Part shown: one piece after another, positions 32,860 to 42,563 of the stretch
How the letters are laid out: each line of letters begins with the position of its first letter
Numbering within the stretch: position 1 is the first letter of the stretch
From: Euryodendron excelsum
Taxonomy: Eukaryota; Streptophyta; Magnoliopsida; Ericales; Pentaphylacaceae
NCBI GenBank assembly: GCA_033060915.1
Contig: CM065394.1
Location: 27,945,001-28,009,000 of the forward strand
Direction of reading: 5' to 3'
Length of the DNA: 64,000 bases
Program-made: the position numbers and the translations under genes
The notes under the pieces: generated by a model
What the model saw: only the letters and a program-made list of their open reading frames with translations
Databases searched by the model: none
What the model was told of the DNA's origin: nothing

Positions 32860-34410
32860 AAATACCCGAAAATTTGGTATTATATCATGTTAGACAATAA
32901 TATATTTTATTATTTTTTTGTTCGTAGACAGCATTTACAATAAGATAAGAGGATTGTGACATATATATGGGGAGAAAAGACGTATTAAAAAGGCGGAATT
33001 TTGATTCATGAAATTGAAAAAAAAAATTAAATCAAAGCTTAATAATTACCTAGCCTATATTTTTACATGACAATAATAACTTTTTTGGTTTTCATAGGAA
33101 GGTTATGTGAAAGAAGATTGATTAGATTAGTTATAGCAATGTTATCGAAAAACAAAAGATTAGTTATAGCAATGGAGATACTTTTAGGAATTGAAAGAGG
33201 GTGGTGTAAGAGGAATCACATTGCCACTAATGATTAATTATGGGTTTTCTCCATTCTATTTTATCCTAAGAGACTTTTTGACCTTTCAAAACTCAACATT
33301 TTATGACGTCAAAATTTGAAGAAAAAAAAATAGCCATTGTCCATATTTTAGGAATTTAATTTGTGTTTTCTTTTCTAATCTTTTTTATCCCAAGAAAGTC
33401 AAAATAAAATTTGATCTTTGACTTATTTTTTATTTTATTTGGGCAAAATTTGCACAGCATTATCATTTTATGTCAGAAATAATTATAGACATCGACCAAC
33501 TGGATTCAATTTCGATTTGGAAAATTTCACATTAAGATCCAATAATATACCTCATGATTTGGATTCAGTTCCTATATTTGAAAATTTCACATTAAGATCC
33601 AACTTTATTTCATTTAGTAGATTTGTATCAAGCATTTGGATCTCATCCAATCCTAATGCCTTTCTTCAGGTTAGATCCAAATTAAAAATAACAAATCTTA
33701 ACAGGTGAATTGTGTTTCCAATCAAAATTATCTTCTACGTACTTTAATGATGACGAGGCAAACTCATCTATTATAAATATATATATATATATATATATAG
33801 AATATAAAAAATTGCCTTCAACCAAGTAAGGACCATTTTTCTTGATTTTCCTTATACATCATCCTCATACTCATACGTCATTCTCATTTTTCTTTATTTC
33901 ACAATTACATCATGCTCATTATTTACAACACTTTGAAATATCTGTAATAGTACTTGGCCATCTACTTTCCTACCATTTCCAAAAACCACTACAATCCTGC
34001 GTATAAAACGTAACACTTATTGTAAGTTATAAACAATAAAACACACAAATTAGACACTTAAAAAATAAAGATAAGCAAAAAAAAAAAAAAAAAAAACTTC
34101 ACTAAATTTGATTTCTAGAAAGTATTTATTATCCTATCTTTGTGTACTGCCAAATGTAAATAAAAGCAACATTCCAGGATATGCAATCACTAAATAAAAA
34201 TGTTTGAAAAAGCAAAAAAAAAAAAAAAAATGGCTTCCAATTTGTTTTACGGTTAGTATTTGACTGCATCATAGGACGGGTCTTCTTCCATGACATGCGT
34301 ATATAAGAGCAGCTTCCTCTTTTAGCATAAAAGAAAACTTTTTATTGTTTTCCCCAAACCCAAATCATTGATTTTGACTGTTGAATCTCCATAACTCATA
34401 AACCCATAGA
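32860..34410. other. AT-rich intergenic DNA
   Basis: No gene recognised. The phrase GAAAATTTCACATTAAGATC occurs twice, 66 bp apart (33519 and 33585). (AT)n at 33776-33800; A-runs at 34078-34097 and 34216-34231. Confidence 0.5.
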
Positions 34411-34419
34411 TCAGCCAAT

Positions 34420-34765
34420 TGTTACGAGTCGGATACTTGTCATTCAATTCAAAAACTTAAGACATTAGGTGGTGTTATTTACCTCCATTATATGGCTCAA
34501 AACTTCCCTCTTTTTATCCGATGTGGGATCGTGACATATTCCTCCACCCGAATCCGTAACACCCTCGTCGCAGGTCAGATCACCCTGTCTACTCCACCTA
34601 AGTGCTTAGCGTAAAATCAGGTCAGAGTTGGGCTGCTCTGATACCACTTGTCACGGGCCGAGTACTTACCATCCGATCCAAAGACTTAAGCTATTAGGTG
34701 GTACTGTTTACCTCCCTTATATGATCCAAGACCTCCCTCCTCTTATCCGATGTGGAATTGTGACA
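34420..34765 (-). mobile_element. TRIM element, 117-bp LTRs
   Basis: Two 117-bp direct repeats, 34420-34536 and 34649-34765, begin TG and end CA (right: TGTCACGGGCC...GTGACA). The minus-strand sequence after the right LTR is AGTGGTATCAGAGCAGC, a Met-tRNA primer site. The purine tract GGGTGGAGGAATA lies against the left LTR. The 4-bp CAAT duplication lies at 34416-34419 and 34766-34769. The interior is only 112 bp, non-coding. The LTR contains TCCGATGTGGGA, a word common in plant TRIM LTRs. Confidence 0.85.
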
Positions 34766-34769
34766 CAAT

Positions 34770-35200
34770 GCTTCACAGCCTCCTAAGAAACTTCTCCTAG
34801 AAGAAACAAACAAACAGATTAAAAAGCAATAAACACTAATCAAAAAATAAAAATCAAATGAATTGGATATTTAAAGAGCAAAAAGGAGTTAGGCCAAGTT
34901 ACCAAAGTGTATTTTGAATATTAAGAGGTTCAAATAAGAAAACAAAACACACCCATGAAAATACAGACAAAGAAAGATAGATCGCGAGAATGAGAGAGGA
35001 ACCTGTTTGATTGGCCATCTCGGGGCTTATTCCATCGTTGTGGAAGAGAATGGCTCATAGCTTGTATCAGAAACCTAATTGGACCTTCTGCCTCTCAATT
35101 GTGAAGCTAGCCATGAAGGCAGACTGTGATGAAACAAAATATAGATAGAGAAAGAGATAATATTTCTTACATATATAGATCTATATTTTGGGGAAATTTT
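34770..35200. other. Intergenic; weak exon-like fragment
   Basis: On the minus strand around 35124-35000 there are two short ATG openings (MASFTIERQKVQ..., and ATGGCCAATCAAACAG followed by GTTCCT, a possible splice donor). This resembles the 5' end of a gene, but nothing continues it. Left unassigned. Confidence 0.3.
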
Positions 35201-35415
35201 TAATCAATAAAACATCTATTTAAGAAATTAATTAAGGAGAGATTTTAGGATTTAGACAGGTTCTTGGGATGAGATTAAGTGTTTTCATTTAAAATTTTTG
35301 TTTTTGGGAATTTTTTAATCCATTAAACAGATATTTGAGGAATTAATTAAGGAGAGATTTTAGGATTTAGAGAGATTCTTGAGATGAGATTAAGTTTTCC
35401 CATTTCAATTTTTTT
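35201..35415. repeat. Tandem duplication, ~115-bp unit
   Basis: 35201-35315 and 35316-35415 share TTAATTAAGGAGAGATTTTA, GGATTTAGA and GATGAGATTAAGT phrases in order, with about 10% differences. Non-coding. Confidence 0.75.
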
Positions 35416-35989
35416 TTCCATTTTTCCCATTTGTTTAGGAGAGGAAGAAGAGGAGTAGTACTGAAAGAGGGAGGAGAAGAGCTTGCCATGTGGCACTCTA
35501 GTTTTTTAAAATTTTTAAGAACTTAGGATTAGATTTTTGAAGGCTTGTAAGAACTTTAACTATATTTGAATATATAATAAGATTACCACAAGTAACCGGC
35601 CACATGTTTATAAATCTCAATCAAATCTTTAACAGATCTTTACCTTACAATATTAACACTACACCAGTGTGAAAACTGGTACAGTAACTGGCACAAATAA
35701 TATAAAACATTATCAATTGTAAAACTGTAACACCGTGATACAGTAGTAGCTAGCCAAAACCCATTAATTCATTCCTTATGAAAAGATTTTGATTTATTTA
35801 TTTGGTGCAACCAAAATCACATTTTTTTCAAATTTAATTATTTTCAAACTAGTTTTAACTTTTACATTACCATTTTGCATTAGGGTCTTATTTCTTCTCT
35901 ACTAAAATCTATTTTACTAAATTTCTAATTCCACTTACTCTCTGATTTTTCCTCTTTTGGTCTCTGATTTTCACTTTCTACATCACAGA

Positions 35990-36359
35990 TTTCAAAGCAA
36001 GATAAGAATAAGTACTAATTTTTAGTTGTATGCTTATTTTAATAGGCTTTTACTCTTAAAATTCTTGTAAAACAAGGTCTAATATTAATCATTTAACTCA
36101 CATGAATCAAGTAATATAAAATATACATCAAATAGTAACAAATATAAAAAAGATAAAAAAAAAATACTTATTGGCTTTCAAAGCAATATAAGAATAAGTA
36201 CTTATTTTAAATTGTATTCTTATTTTAATAGGCTTTTACTCTTAAAATTCTTGTGAAACAAGGTCTAATATTAATCATTTAACTCACATGAATCAAGTAA
36301 TATAAAATATACATCAAATAGTAACAAATAAAAAGAAGATAAAAAATTACTTATTGGCT
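35990..36359. repeat. Tandem duplication, ~185-bp unit
   Basis: Units 35990-36175 and 36176-36359 are nearly identical (both begin TTTCAAAGCAA and end ACTTATTGGC). They differ mainly by a few substitutions and A-run length. A third start (TTTCAAAG at 36379) follows after a short spacer. AT-rich, non-coding. Confidence 0.85.
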
Positions 36360-36379
36360 GAGGCGCGTAATTATTGTCT

Positions 36380-37533
36380 TTCAAAGTATATACTCGCCTC
36401 TCTTAGTACTTGAGCTCCATACTGAAATCCAATCTCCAACTCAAGCTAGGATATAGAAACTCAATCAAATTTTGGCAGGACATATGGTTAGGAAGTGAAC
36501 CTCTAAAGTCATCCTTCCCAAGGGTCTTCTCCCTCTCCAATCAAAAGGATGCTTGTGTCAGCTCAGTTTTCATGTTAGGGGAGAACTCAAACCTGCTATT
36601 CAGAAGACCTCTCCTCCAATGAGAATCGGAATGTCTTGAGGAGCTCTATCAATTACTTCTCAACAGTAAACCCAGACCTAACAAGCAGGACGCCTTATTA
36701 TGGATTGCTAAAATTGGAGTGCTCACATGCAACTCATTTTACAGAACTTTTAAACTCAGCCAGGGTTTGAGTGAATTTAAATTCAGCTTCTTATGGTCAA
36801 TCAAAGCTCCATCAAAAGCCTTGTTCTTCTGTTGGTTGGCTCTCCTAGGAAGATCAAAAACAAAGGTAATGCTTGACAGTAGATTCTGTCTAATGCCAGG
36901 GGTGGACAATCTGTTCAACATTTGCAAATCTAAACCTAAATCCTCTTATCACCTCCTTCTCTCTTGCCCCTTCTCATGGAAAGTTTGGTCTGAAATCCTC
37001 GAGTGGTGGGGTTTTCAATGGGTCTGTCCTTCAAACTTTAGAAATCATATGGAATGGTGGTTCAGTTTCAAATTCATCAACCTGATGAAAGCAATTTGGC
37101 AAGCCTTATTCATTGCAATTACCTCGAAGATATGGCTATTGAGAAATGATAGCATTTTCAACCATGCTACATTGGATAGATCAGCTCTAGTACAAGTAAT
37201 CAAGCTCCTCACAGCAGGCTGGGTTAAAGCAATGGGAGAATCATCATGCTTCAGCATTAATGACTTCTTATACATCATTCAAGGAGTTCAAGTCCTAAAA
37301 TTTTGATCAAATTAGCTCCAATCTGGGCGTGGTGTTAGTTCTATACTTTGCTATGGCTTGTCTCCTTTTCTTTTTGTTTCTGCTATGGCTTCTTGCCATT
37401 TCTGTTTTCTTCTTTTGGCTGGTGGCCTTTTTTGTCAAGCCTCTTGGTTTGTTCAGCCTTGGCCTCCACCCTCTGTCCTTGTAGTTTATTCTTCTTGAAT
37501 GAATTGCTTCTTTGCGTTTCAAAAAAAAAAAAA
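36380..37533 (+). mobile_element. LINE (L1-type), 5'-truncated
   Basis: C-terminal LINE coding sequence, then a T-rich 3' UTR and a 13-A tail (37521-37533). The truncated 5' border near 36380 follows the tandem duplication. No clear target duplication was found beside the tail (TTCATAATAG). 5' truncation is the normal outcome of LINE insertion. Confidence 0.8.
36410..37306 (+). pseudogene. LINE ORF2 C-terminus (zf-RVT region)
   Basis: The first piece (36410-36622) has the usual sequence between RT and the zinc region (YRNSIKFWQDIWLG). A frameshift separates it from 36719-37306, the zf-RVT domain: FKFSFLWSIKAPSKALFFCW, then a zinc-ligand region with C(K), H and C in order (LFNICKS, SYHLLLSCPFSWKVW). 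The first Cys of the expected CxxC is replaced. RT and endonuclease are lost to 5' truncation, so it is inactive. Confidence 0.85.
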
Positions 37534-38863
37534 TTCATAATAGTCTACCCTCCAAGAGTCAACTGCACTTCTCCAAAAAAGTGCACTCAAGTGCGAAGGT
37601 TTCAAGAGCAATTCTTTAATTCATTCGAAGATCGAATAAAAATGTATTACAAATATGCAAGTGAACACAACAAAGAAGAAGAATGATCAAGGAAAGAGGC
37701 TGTGAGTTGATTTCCAAGCTAACATGAATCAACCGATTCACTTACACAATGGAAAACATCTTGGGATTCCAACAGTTACATATAGATATATAAAAACTTT
37801 ATGAAACTTTAATGCCCATAAAATTTATCATGCAAACCTCACTACAAATGAAATGACATTATATAATTTAATATATCTAGAAATAAAAACATATTGAATT
37901 TTTGTCTGAAAATAATAGCTTAGAAATGTAATTATATTGACCCAAGCCCATGAATTGAGCCTAATTTACAAATTCTAATGTGTACCTTTCTAGCTTGAAG
38001 ATAATACTTCCAGTAATGATAATTGGTAACTTGGGGTCATTTTAGTGCGATTGTTAAAGCTCAAATCAGTATATTACATGGGAGTACTATAGTAGCCAAA
38101 CAATTTTATAAATTTATGATAAATATAGATTCTTGTCACATATACTTTAATTTATACCTATTAGAACTACAAAAAGGCTTTATTAATTAAACTGACTGAC
38201 ACCTTTCTTGATGATGATAGTTCGTAATTTTAGGCACAGTTAGCAAGCCTGACATGATCAGGCTAGTTCTATATGATTCCAAATCGAATAAACATTGAAT
38301 GAATGAGCTAGCTAGATTAATCATATCTGCTTATTTATTAGCTTATTTTAAAAAAATTATTTTCAGTTGTTTTTAACCAAAATTTACATTTTTATAATTT
38401 TATGGAGTTTTAAGTTATGTTTTTATTTTTATTTTTTACAGAGAACAAAAATAAGCTACTTAAATAAAGTAGCTTATAAGTTAATCTAAACGATTCTTGT
38501 TTTCGCGCATCCATTATTCAATTTATGAACTTCTTGAACTCAAGATGTTTCTGTTTTGTGGTTTTTTTTTTTTGTTTTTTGGGTTTCGTTGTACCATATG
38601 TTTCTAGTCATTTGGTTGCAACCACACGTCGTCAGGAAGTGTCATGTCTACCCGTTTATCTCTTCTTTTTTTTCTTTTCTTTTTTTGGGTAGTTTTATTT
38701 CTAAATACCCAATGATATCATTAGTTAGTGTTTAATAACCACCCATATCAAGTCATTACTTTTTAGGAATAAGATTAACTCAATAATAGTGACGCCTTCA
38801 CGCAGATCAAGAGATCATAATTTCACTGGTCCTTCCCCTTCCCTAAGGAATTAGTTCTCCTTG
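37534..38863. other. Intergenic, no gene recognised
   Basis: AT-rich; T-runs at 38561-38580 and 38666-38690. No coding or repeat structure supported up to the Tat LTR at 38869. Confidence 0.5.
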
Positions 38864-38868
38864 CTTTT

Positions 38869-39484
38869 TGTAAGTGAGATTTTTAGAAGACTTTGCTGAT
38901 CATTCGAACCACTATTGATGAGTTCCAAACCTGCTGTAGAGAAATAGAAGAGTTAGAATGGGTCAACCCGCTTTGGACCGATCACACTTCGACAGTCAAG
39001 TTAGCTATCTTCCTCAAGAATGGAATAGAATTTTCAAGGGTATATGGCTTAGTCGGAATGATCATACTTTACTCTCTCTCAGCTCTAGTATTTATAGTGT
39101 AGCGTTCTTAGTCAAGCCTACTCATATAATCATGACCTACCTTGTAAGCCTATGCTGTTTTAGAGTGGGCTGACCAGACAGGAATACACCTTTTTCTTCC
39201 ATACTCTAGCTCATCTGGCCGGACGTATGCATGGCCGTCGCGTGCTGTGTCTCCCCCACACTGAATGCGAGTTCGCTTCTCATTAAATGCGGCTGATTGA
39301 GCATTAAATGCCCTGACTCGGTTTGTCCGACTTAGGGCCGGGTAACCTTTGTAATTGAACTGACCTGAAATGCGAGCCTGGGTTACCCTGATAAAGCCTG
39401 GGGTGTTCCCGACCCGCATGATCCTCTTTTAATATTCGTTAGGCCTACCCTTTTGGACTGGGCTTGGGGATTTATGACCCACAA
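38869..39484 (-). repeat. 3' LTR of the Tat element
   Basis: 616 bp; the minus strand starts TGTGGGTCATAAATCC and ends ATCTCACTTACA. A TATA-like CTATAAATAC lies at about 39088-39098. It matches the solo LTR at 46614-47230 (617 bp, opposite strand) along its full length, including AACACCCC(A/G)GGCTTTATCAGG-like phrases. The long open frames in it (for example 39150-39419) are shared by both copies and are probably LTR sequence rather than a gene. Confidence 0.85.
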
Positions 39485-39502
39485 TTGCCTCCCAGCCCTA
39501 GC
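39485..39502 (-). other. Polypurine tract of the Tat element
   Basis: The minus strand reads CTAGGGCTGGGAGGCAAT directly before the LTR start TGTGGG. Confidence 0.75.
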
Positions 39503-39805
39503 GTCCTTCGAAAGGCGGCTGGGGCTGATATATCATAGCCATTTCGAGTTGTGACATTTCCTTTGTCATAAGTTTTAATGTAACGCGACTCTTCGAATGA
39601 CCCGAAGAAGCTGCCGCCGTCTCAATTTTCTCTATCAGATGAAGGCGCTAAGGCTATCTTCCAAGTGCAGGGAAGGGGATTGAGGACATCATAGCTAGAG
39701 TAAGCGGTCTATGGGAATTTGGGGAGGTCCCCTTGGAACTAGCCCCACCAACGCGATGCCCCAGGGTCCCGCGAAAAATAGGTCGATCTTCTCCTTCCCG
39801 ATCTG

Positions 39806-41431
39806 GTGCAAGCTTCCTCCCTGCATCTTTTTGTAATCTTGTTTATTTCCAACTTGCTTCCCTCTTCTTTCCATTTTGCAATTGAATTCATCACCAATGA
39901 CAAGGATACCAAGCTTCTGGGGGTAGACTTGAATGCTCTAGGCATCGCTTGGGCGTACCAGGGTGAAGGAGCCTCATCCGGGATTGGGCACGCGGCCCAC
40001 GTTCTACTGGGGTACCCCGTCCGATACCAATCTTTCACGACAATGTATGGGATTACAGCCTCAGTCCTTGCAGCGCAGAAGGCTGAAGGGGGTCTGCATG
40101 AGATCGGCGAGTACCCGGCATTGTCACTCCTACCCCCTGTCGTTTTTAGCATCGTGCCCATCTCTGTTGTGGTCGAAGAAATCATGGCACCCAAATTGCG
40201 CAATTTATCACTGGCACTAGGAGGGAGAGCTTCCAGGAAGAGAAAAGAGGCGATCCTATCCTCCGTGGGTGCAACCTCCTCTACTGCCGAAGTCCGTGCC
40301 TTGGGCGGCTGCGTTGAGGTTCATCATCCTGCTGCGCAATCCTGCACTAGAGCTAATGCCAATCTTGAACACATAGTTTTGGGTGGAGCCTTGGTACCTT
40401 AGCAGGGTGGCAAGAGAAGGAAACTAGTGAAAGCTGCAGACAAGGAGGCAGCTCAGGAAAAGAGAGCCGACTTTGCGATCCCACCATCCACATCGACAGA
40501 AGCTGATCCAAAGGGCAAAAGTAGGGTTGAAAAGCCGATGCTGGAAGAATTCGTGGTTCGGCCGAAAATTAGTGGTCGGCCCATGAACACCTAGGATTCG
40601 ATACTCAACGGTCTTGGAGTGGCCATTGGTGCCTTCTAGGCCTTAGTACCTCCTGGAGATGTCTGGGAGTTGTGCGAGATTGACGACGATACACTGCGAG
40701 GAGGTGCTGTTCATGGAGCACTGGTGGTATGGAGTTCTTTTCCGCCTGTCTTTCCCTTTCAAGTTTCCCGATGAGTCCCCATATTAACTCCTGTCCTCTT
40801 TTCTCGATTGCAGGGAGCCATCCAAGGCTTAGAGGTTTTGCAACGGTTTTGCATCTTGCGAGATCGGTAAGCTGACCTATTGCTGGACCGTGACCGATAT
40901 AGGCGAAGATTTCACACAAGGGACAATGAGGCCAGAGGATTTCAAAAGGCTTTCACCAAGCAACAGGCCGTCTTGGGGGACACACTGGCCTCCCTCAAAC
41001 TGAGGGAAAAAGACTTTGAGGAGGCTAGGGTCGAAGTCGTCAACCTAAAGACGAGGTTGGCCAAGGCTGAGAAATCGGCGTCCAATGCGGAGGCGGCTCT
41101 GGCCGAATCCTAATCTGAGGTGAACGAGATGAAGAAGGAGTGTGAGGCTCAGGATACCAAGGGTTTCAATGATGCCGGGAATCATTACGAGGCTCAAGTG
41201 AAAACCATCTCCGAAGGTGCCTTTTGTGATGGGTGGATGTCGGCACTGAGGAAGTCATCGCTAGACAAATCCTCTACCCTATGGACGGATATACGAACTT
41301 GGGCTGATGCCAAGCTAGAGTCTAAGGGCAACGAAAGTGTTGACGTCCACGGTGATGTAGTGGGTATCGGCTGCGTGTCCCGGGAAATTGATGGATCCAA
41401 TCCCGCCAAGCCTCTGCCAGTCGATCAATGA
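39806..41431 (+). pseudogene. Antisense ORF of the Tat element (aORF-like)
   Basis: Plus-strand coding-like DNA, opposite to pol and between integrase and the 3' LTR. The first open stretch runs 39806-40402. Protein-like sequence with a KRRK-type basic start continues to about 40726 with two stops. A GT...CAG intron is plausible at 40727-40813. Next comes a long charged helix (40880-41113: RRRFHTRDNEARGFQKAF, then LKLREKDFEEARVEVVNLK, KAEKSASNAEAALAES), a stop and a final open part to 41431. Coiled-coil antisense ORFs at this site are described for plant Tat elements; their function is unknown. The present copy has several stops. Confidence 0.6.
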
Positions 41432-41439
41432 TCAACTTT

Positions 41440-41937
41440 CGAACTACATTCGGCTGATCCTTCTATTGCTAAGCCCCTAATAGCTGAACAACCTTAGGGC
41501 TATTTTGCTTTGTTGTTTCCAACAATGTAATTTATGATTTTTTTATAATCGAACACCTTTCTCGTGTGCCATTTCACCCATTGACAGTTGATTCTTACTG
41601 CGGATGCATGAGCTAATTTTGCCAGAGGCATAGTTTATTCCATATAATTTTTAGGAAAATAAAAGGTTCGCTAGCCAAACTCCCGAGCTTTAGGCCAAGA
41701 AATTATTTTGGCAAAGAGAATGAATGCCTTAATTGGAAAACTGCAGCCTTTAGGTCAAGTCATTCATAATTAGGCTGTGGGTCAAAATATTTATCTTTTT
41801 TAACTCTTCCATTCGTATGATGGTCCCGCCGATCTTTTTTGACTTAGGTTGAACCCAGGCAGATCCATGATTTAGATGCGGCTGGCCTGACCTGTTATTT
41901 TAAATAGGACTCAACTGTCTTGTGTAATTAATTTCAG
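41440..41937. other. Tat interior between antisense ORF and repeats
   Basis: No coding on either strand. The AATGTAATTTATGATTTTT.ATAATCG area near 41524 could hold the 3' end of the antisense transcript, but no clear signal is visible. Confidence 0.4.
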
Positions 41938-42312
41938 ATGACCTTCGTTGGTCGACCTGGTCATAAATGATCCAAGACTATGGTTTCAAACCTAGTTTTT
42001 TGTGACATTCATTGGCCGACCTGGTCATAAATGATCCAGGACCATGGTTTTAAACATAGTTTTTTGTGACCTTTATTGGCCGACCTGTCAAACTTAGACA
42101 AAACCAAGATTTTACACTTGGTTTTAATGACCTTCATTGGCTGACCTGGTCATAAATGATCCAGGACCAGGTTTTTACACTTGATTTTTGTGACTTTCAT
42201 TGGCCGACCTGTCAAACTTAAACAGGACCAAGTTTTTACGCTTGGTTTTAATGACTTTCATTGGCTGACCTGGTCATAAATGATCCAAGACCAGGTTTTT
42301 ACATCTAGTTTT
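41938..42312. repeat. Minisatellite, ~60-66-bp unit, six copies
   Basis: Copies begin GTGAC(C/A)TTCATTGGCCGACCTG or AATGACCTTCATTGGCTGACC at about 41939, 42000, 42067, 42127, 42188 and 42248. There are two alternating variants: one continues GTCATAAATGATCCAGGACCA, the other TCAAACTTA.ACA. The later copies alternate regularly, implying amplification of a dimer. Confidence 0.8.
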
Positions 42313-42563
42313 TTTTTTTTTTTTTGTTTTGTTGTCCTTCAATACTTTACAGTTTTAGAGAGGCACCAATCTTGCTGAGTAGCTTTCAATTTTCATTGAT
42401 TTTGCAAAGATTACATATTGGTTGAAGGAGGTTCCATACTTCTAAGAGCAAAACTACAGTTATAACACCCTGGGAACACAAGAAGGGTCTACTAGTAGAA
42501 CTTCTTGAGATTATTAGTGTTCCAAGGTCGGGGTAATTGTCACCCTTCGTCAACCATTTCCAG

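Noticed and set aside
35000..35130. Minus-strand exon-like start (ATGGCCAATCAAACAG followed by GT)
   Set aside because: Only a few codons, preceded by another short frame with a stop; no downstream exon recognised. Noted as a possibility only.
37348..37686. 112-codon open frame after the LINE coding region
   Set aside because: It crosses the LINE 3' UTR and poly(A) tail; Phe/Leu/Ser-rich from T-rich DNA.
39150..39419. 89-codon open frame conserved in two places (also 46678-46947)
   Set aside because: Both copies lie in the LTR of the same Tat family and are conserved because they are the same repeat, not necessarily because they code.
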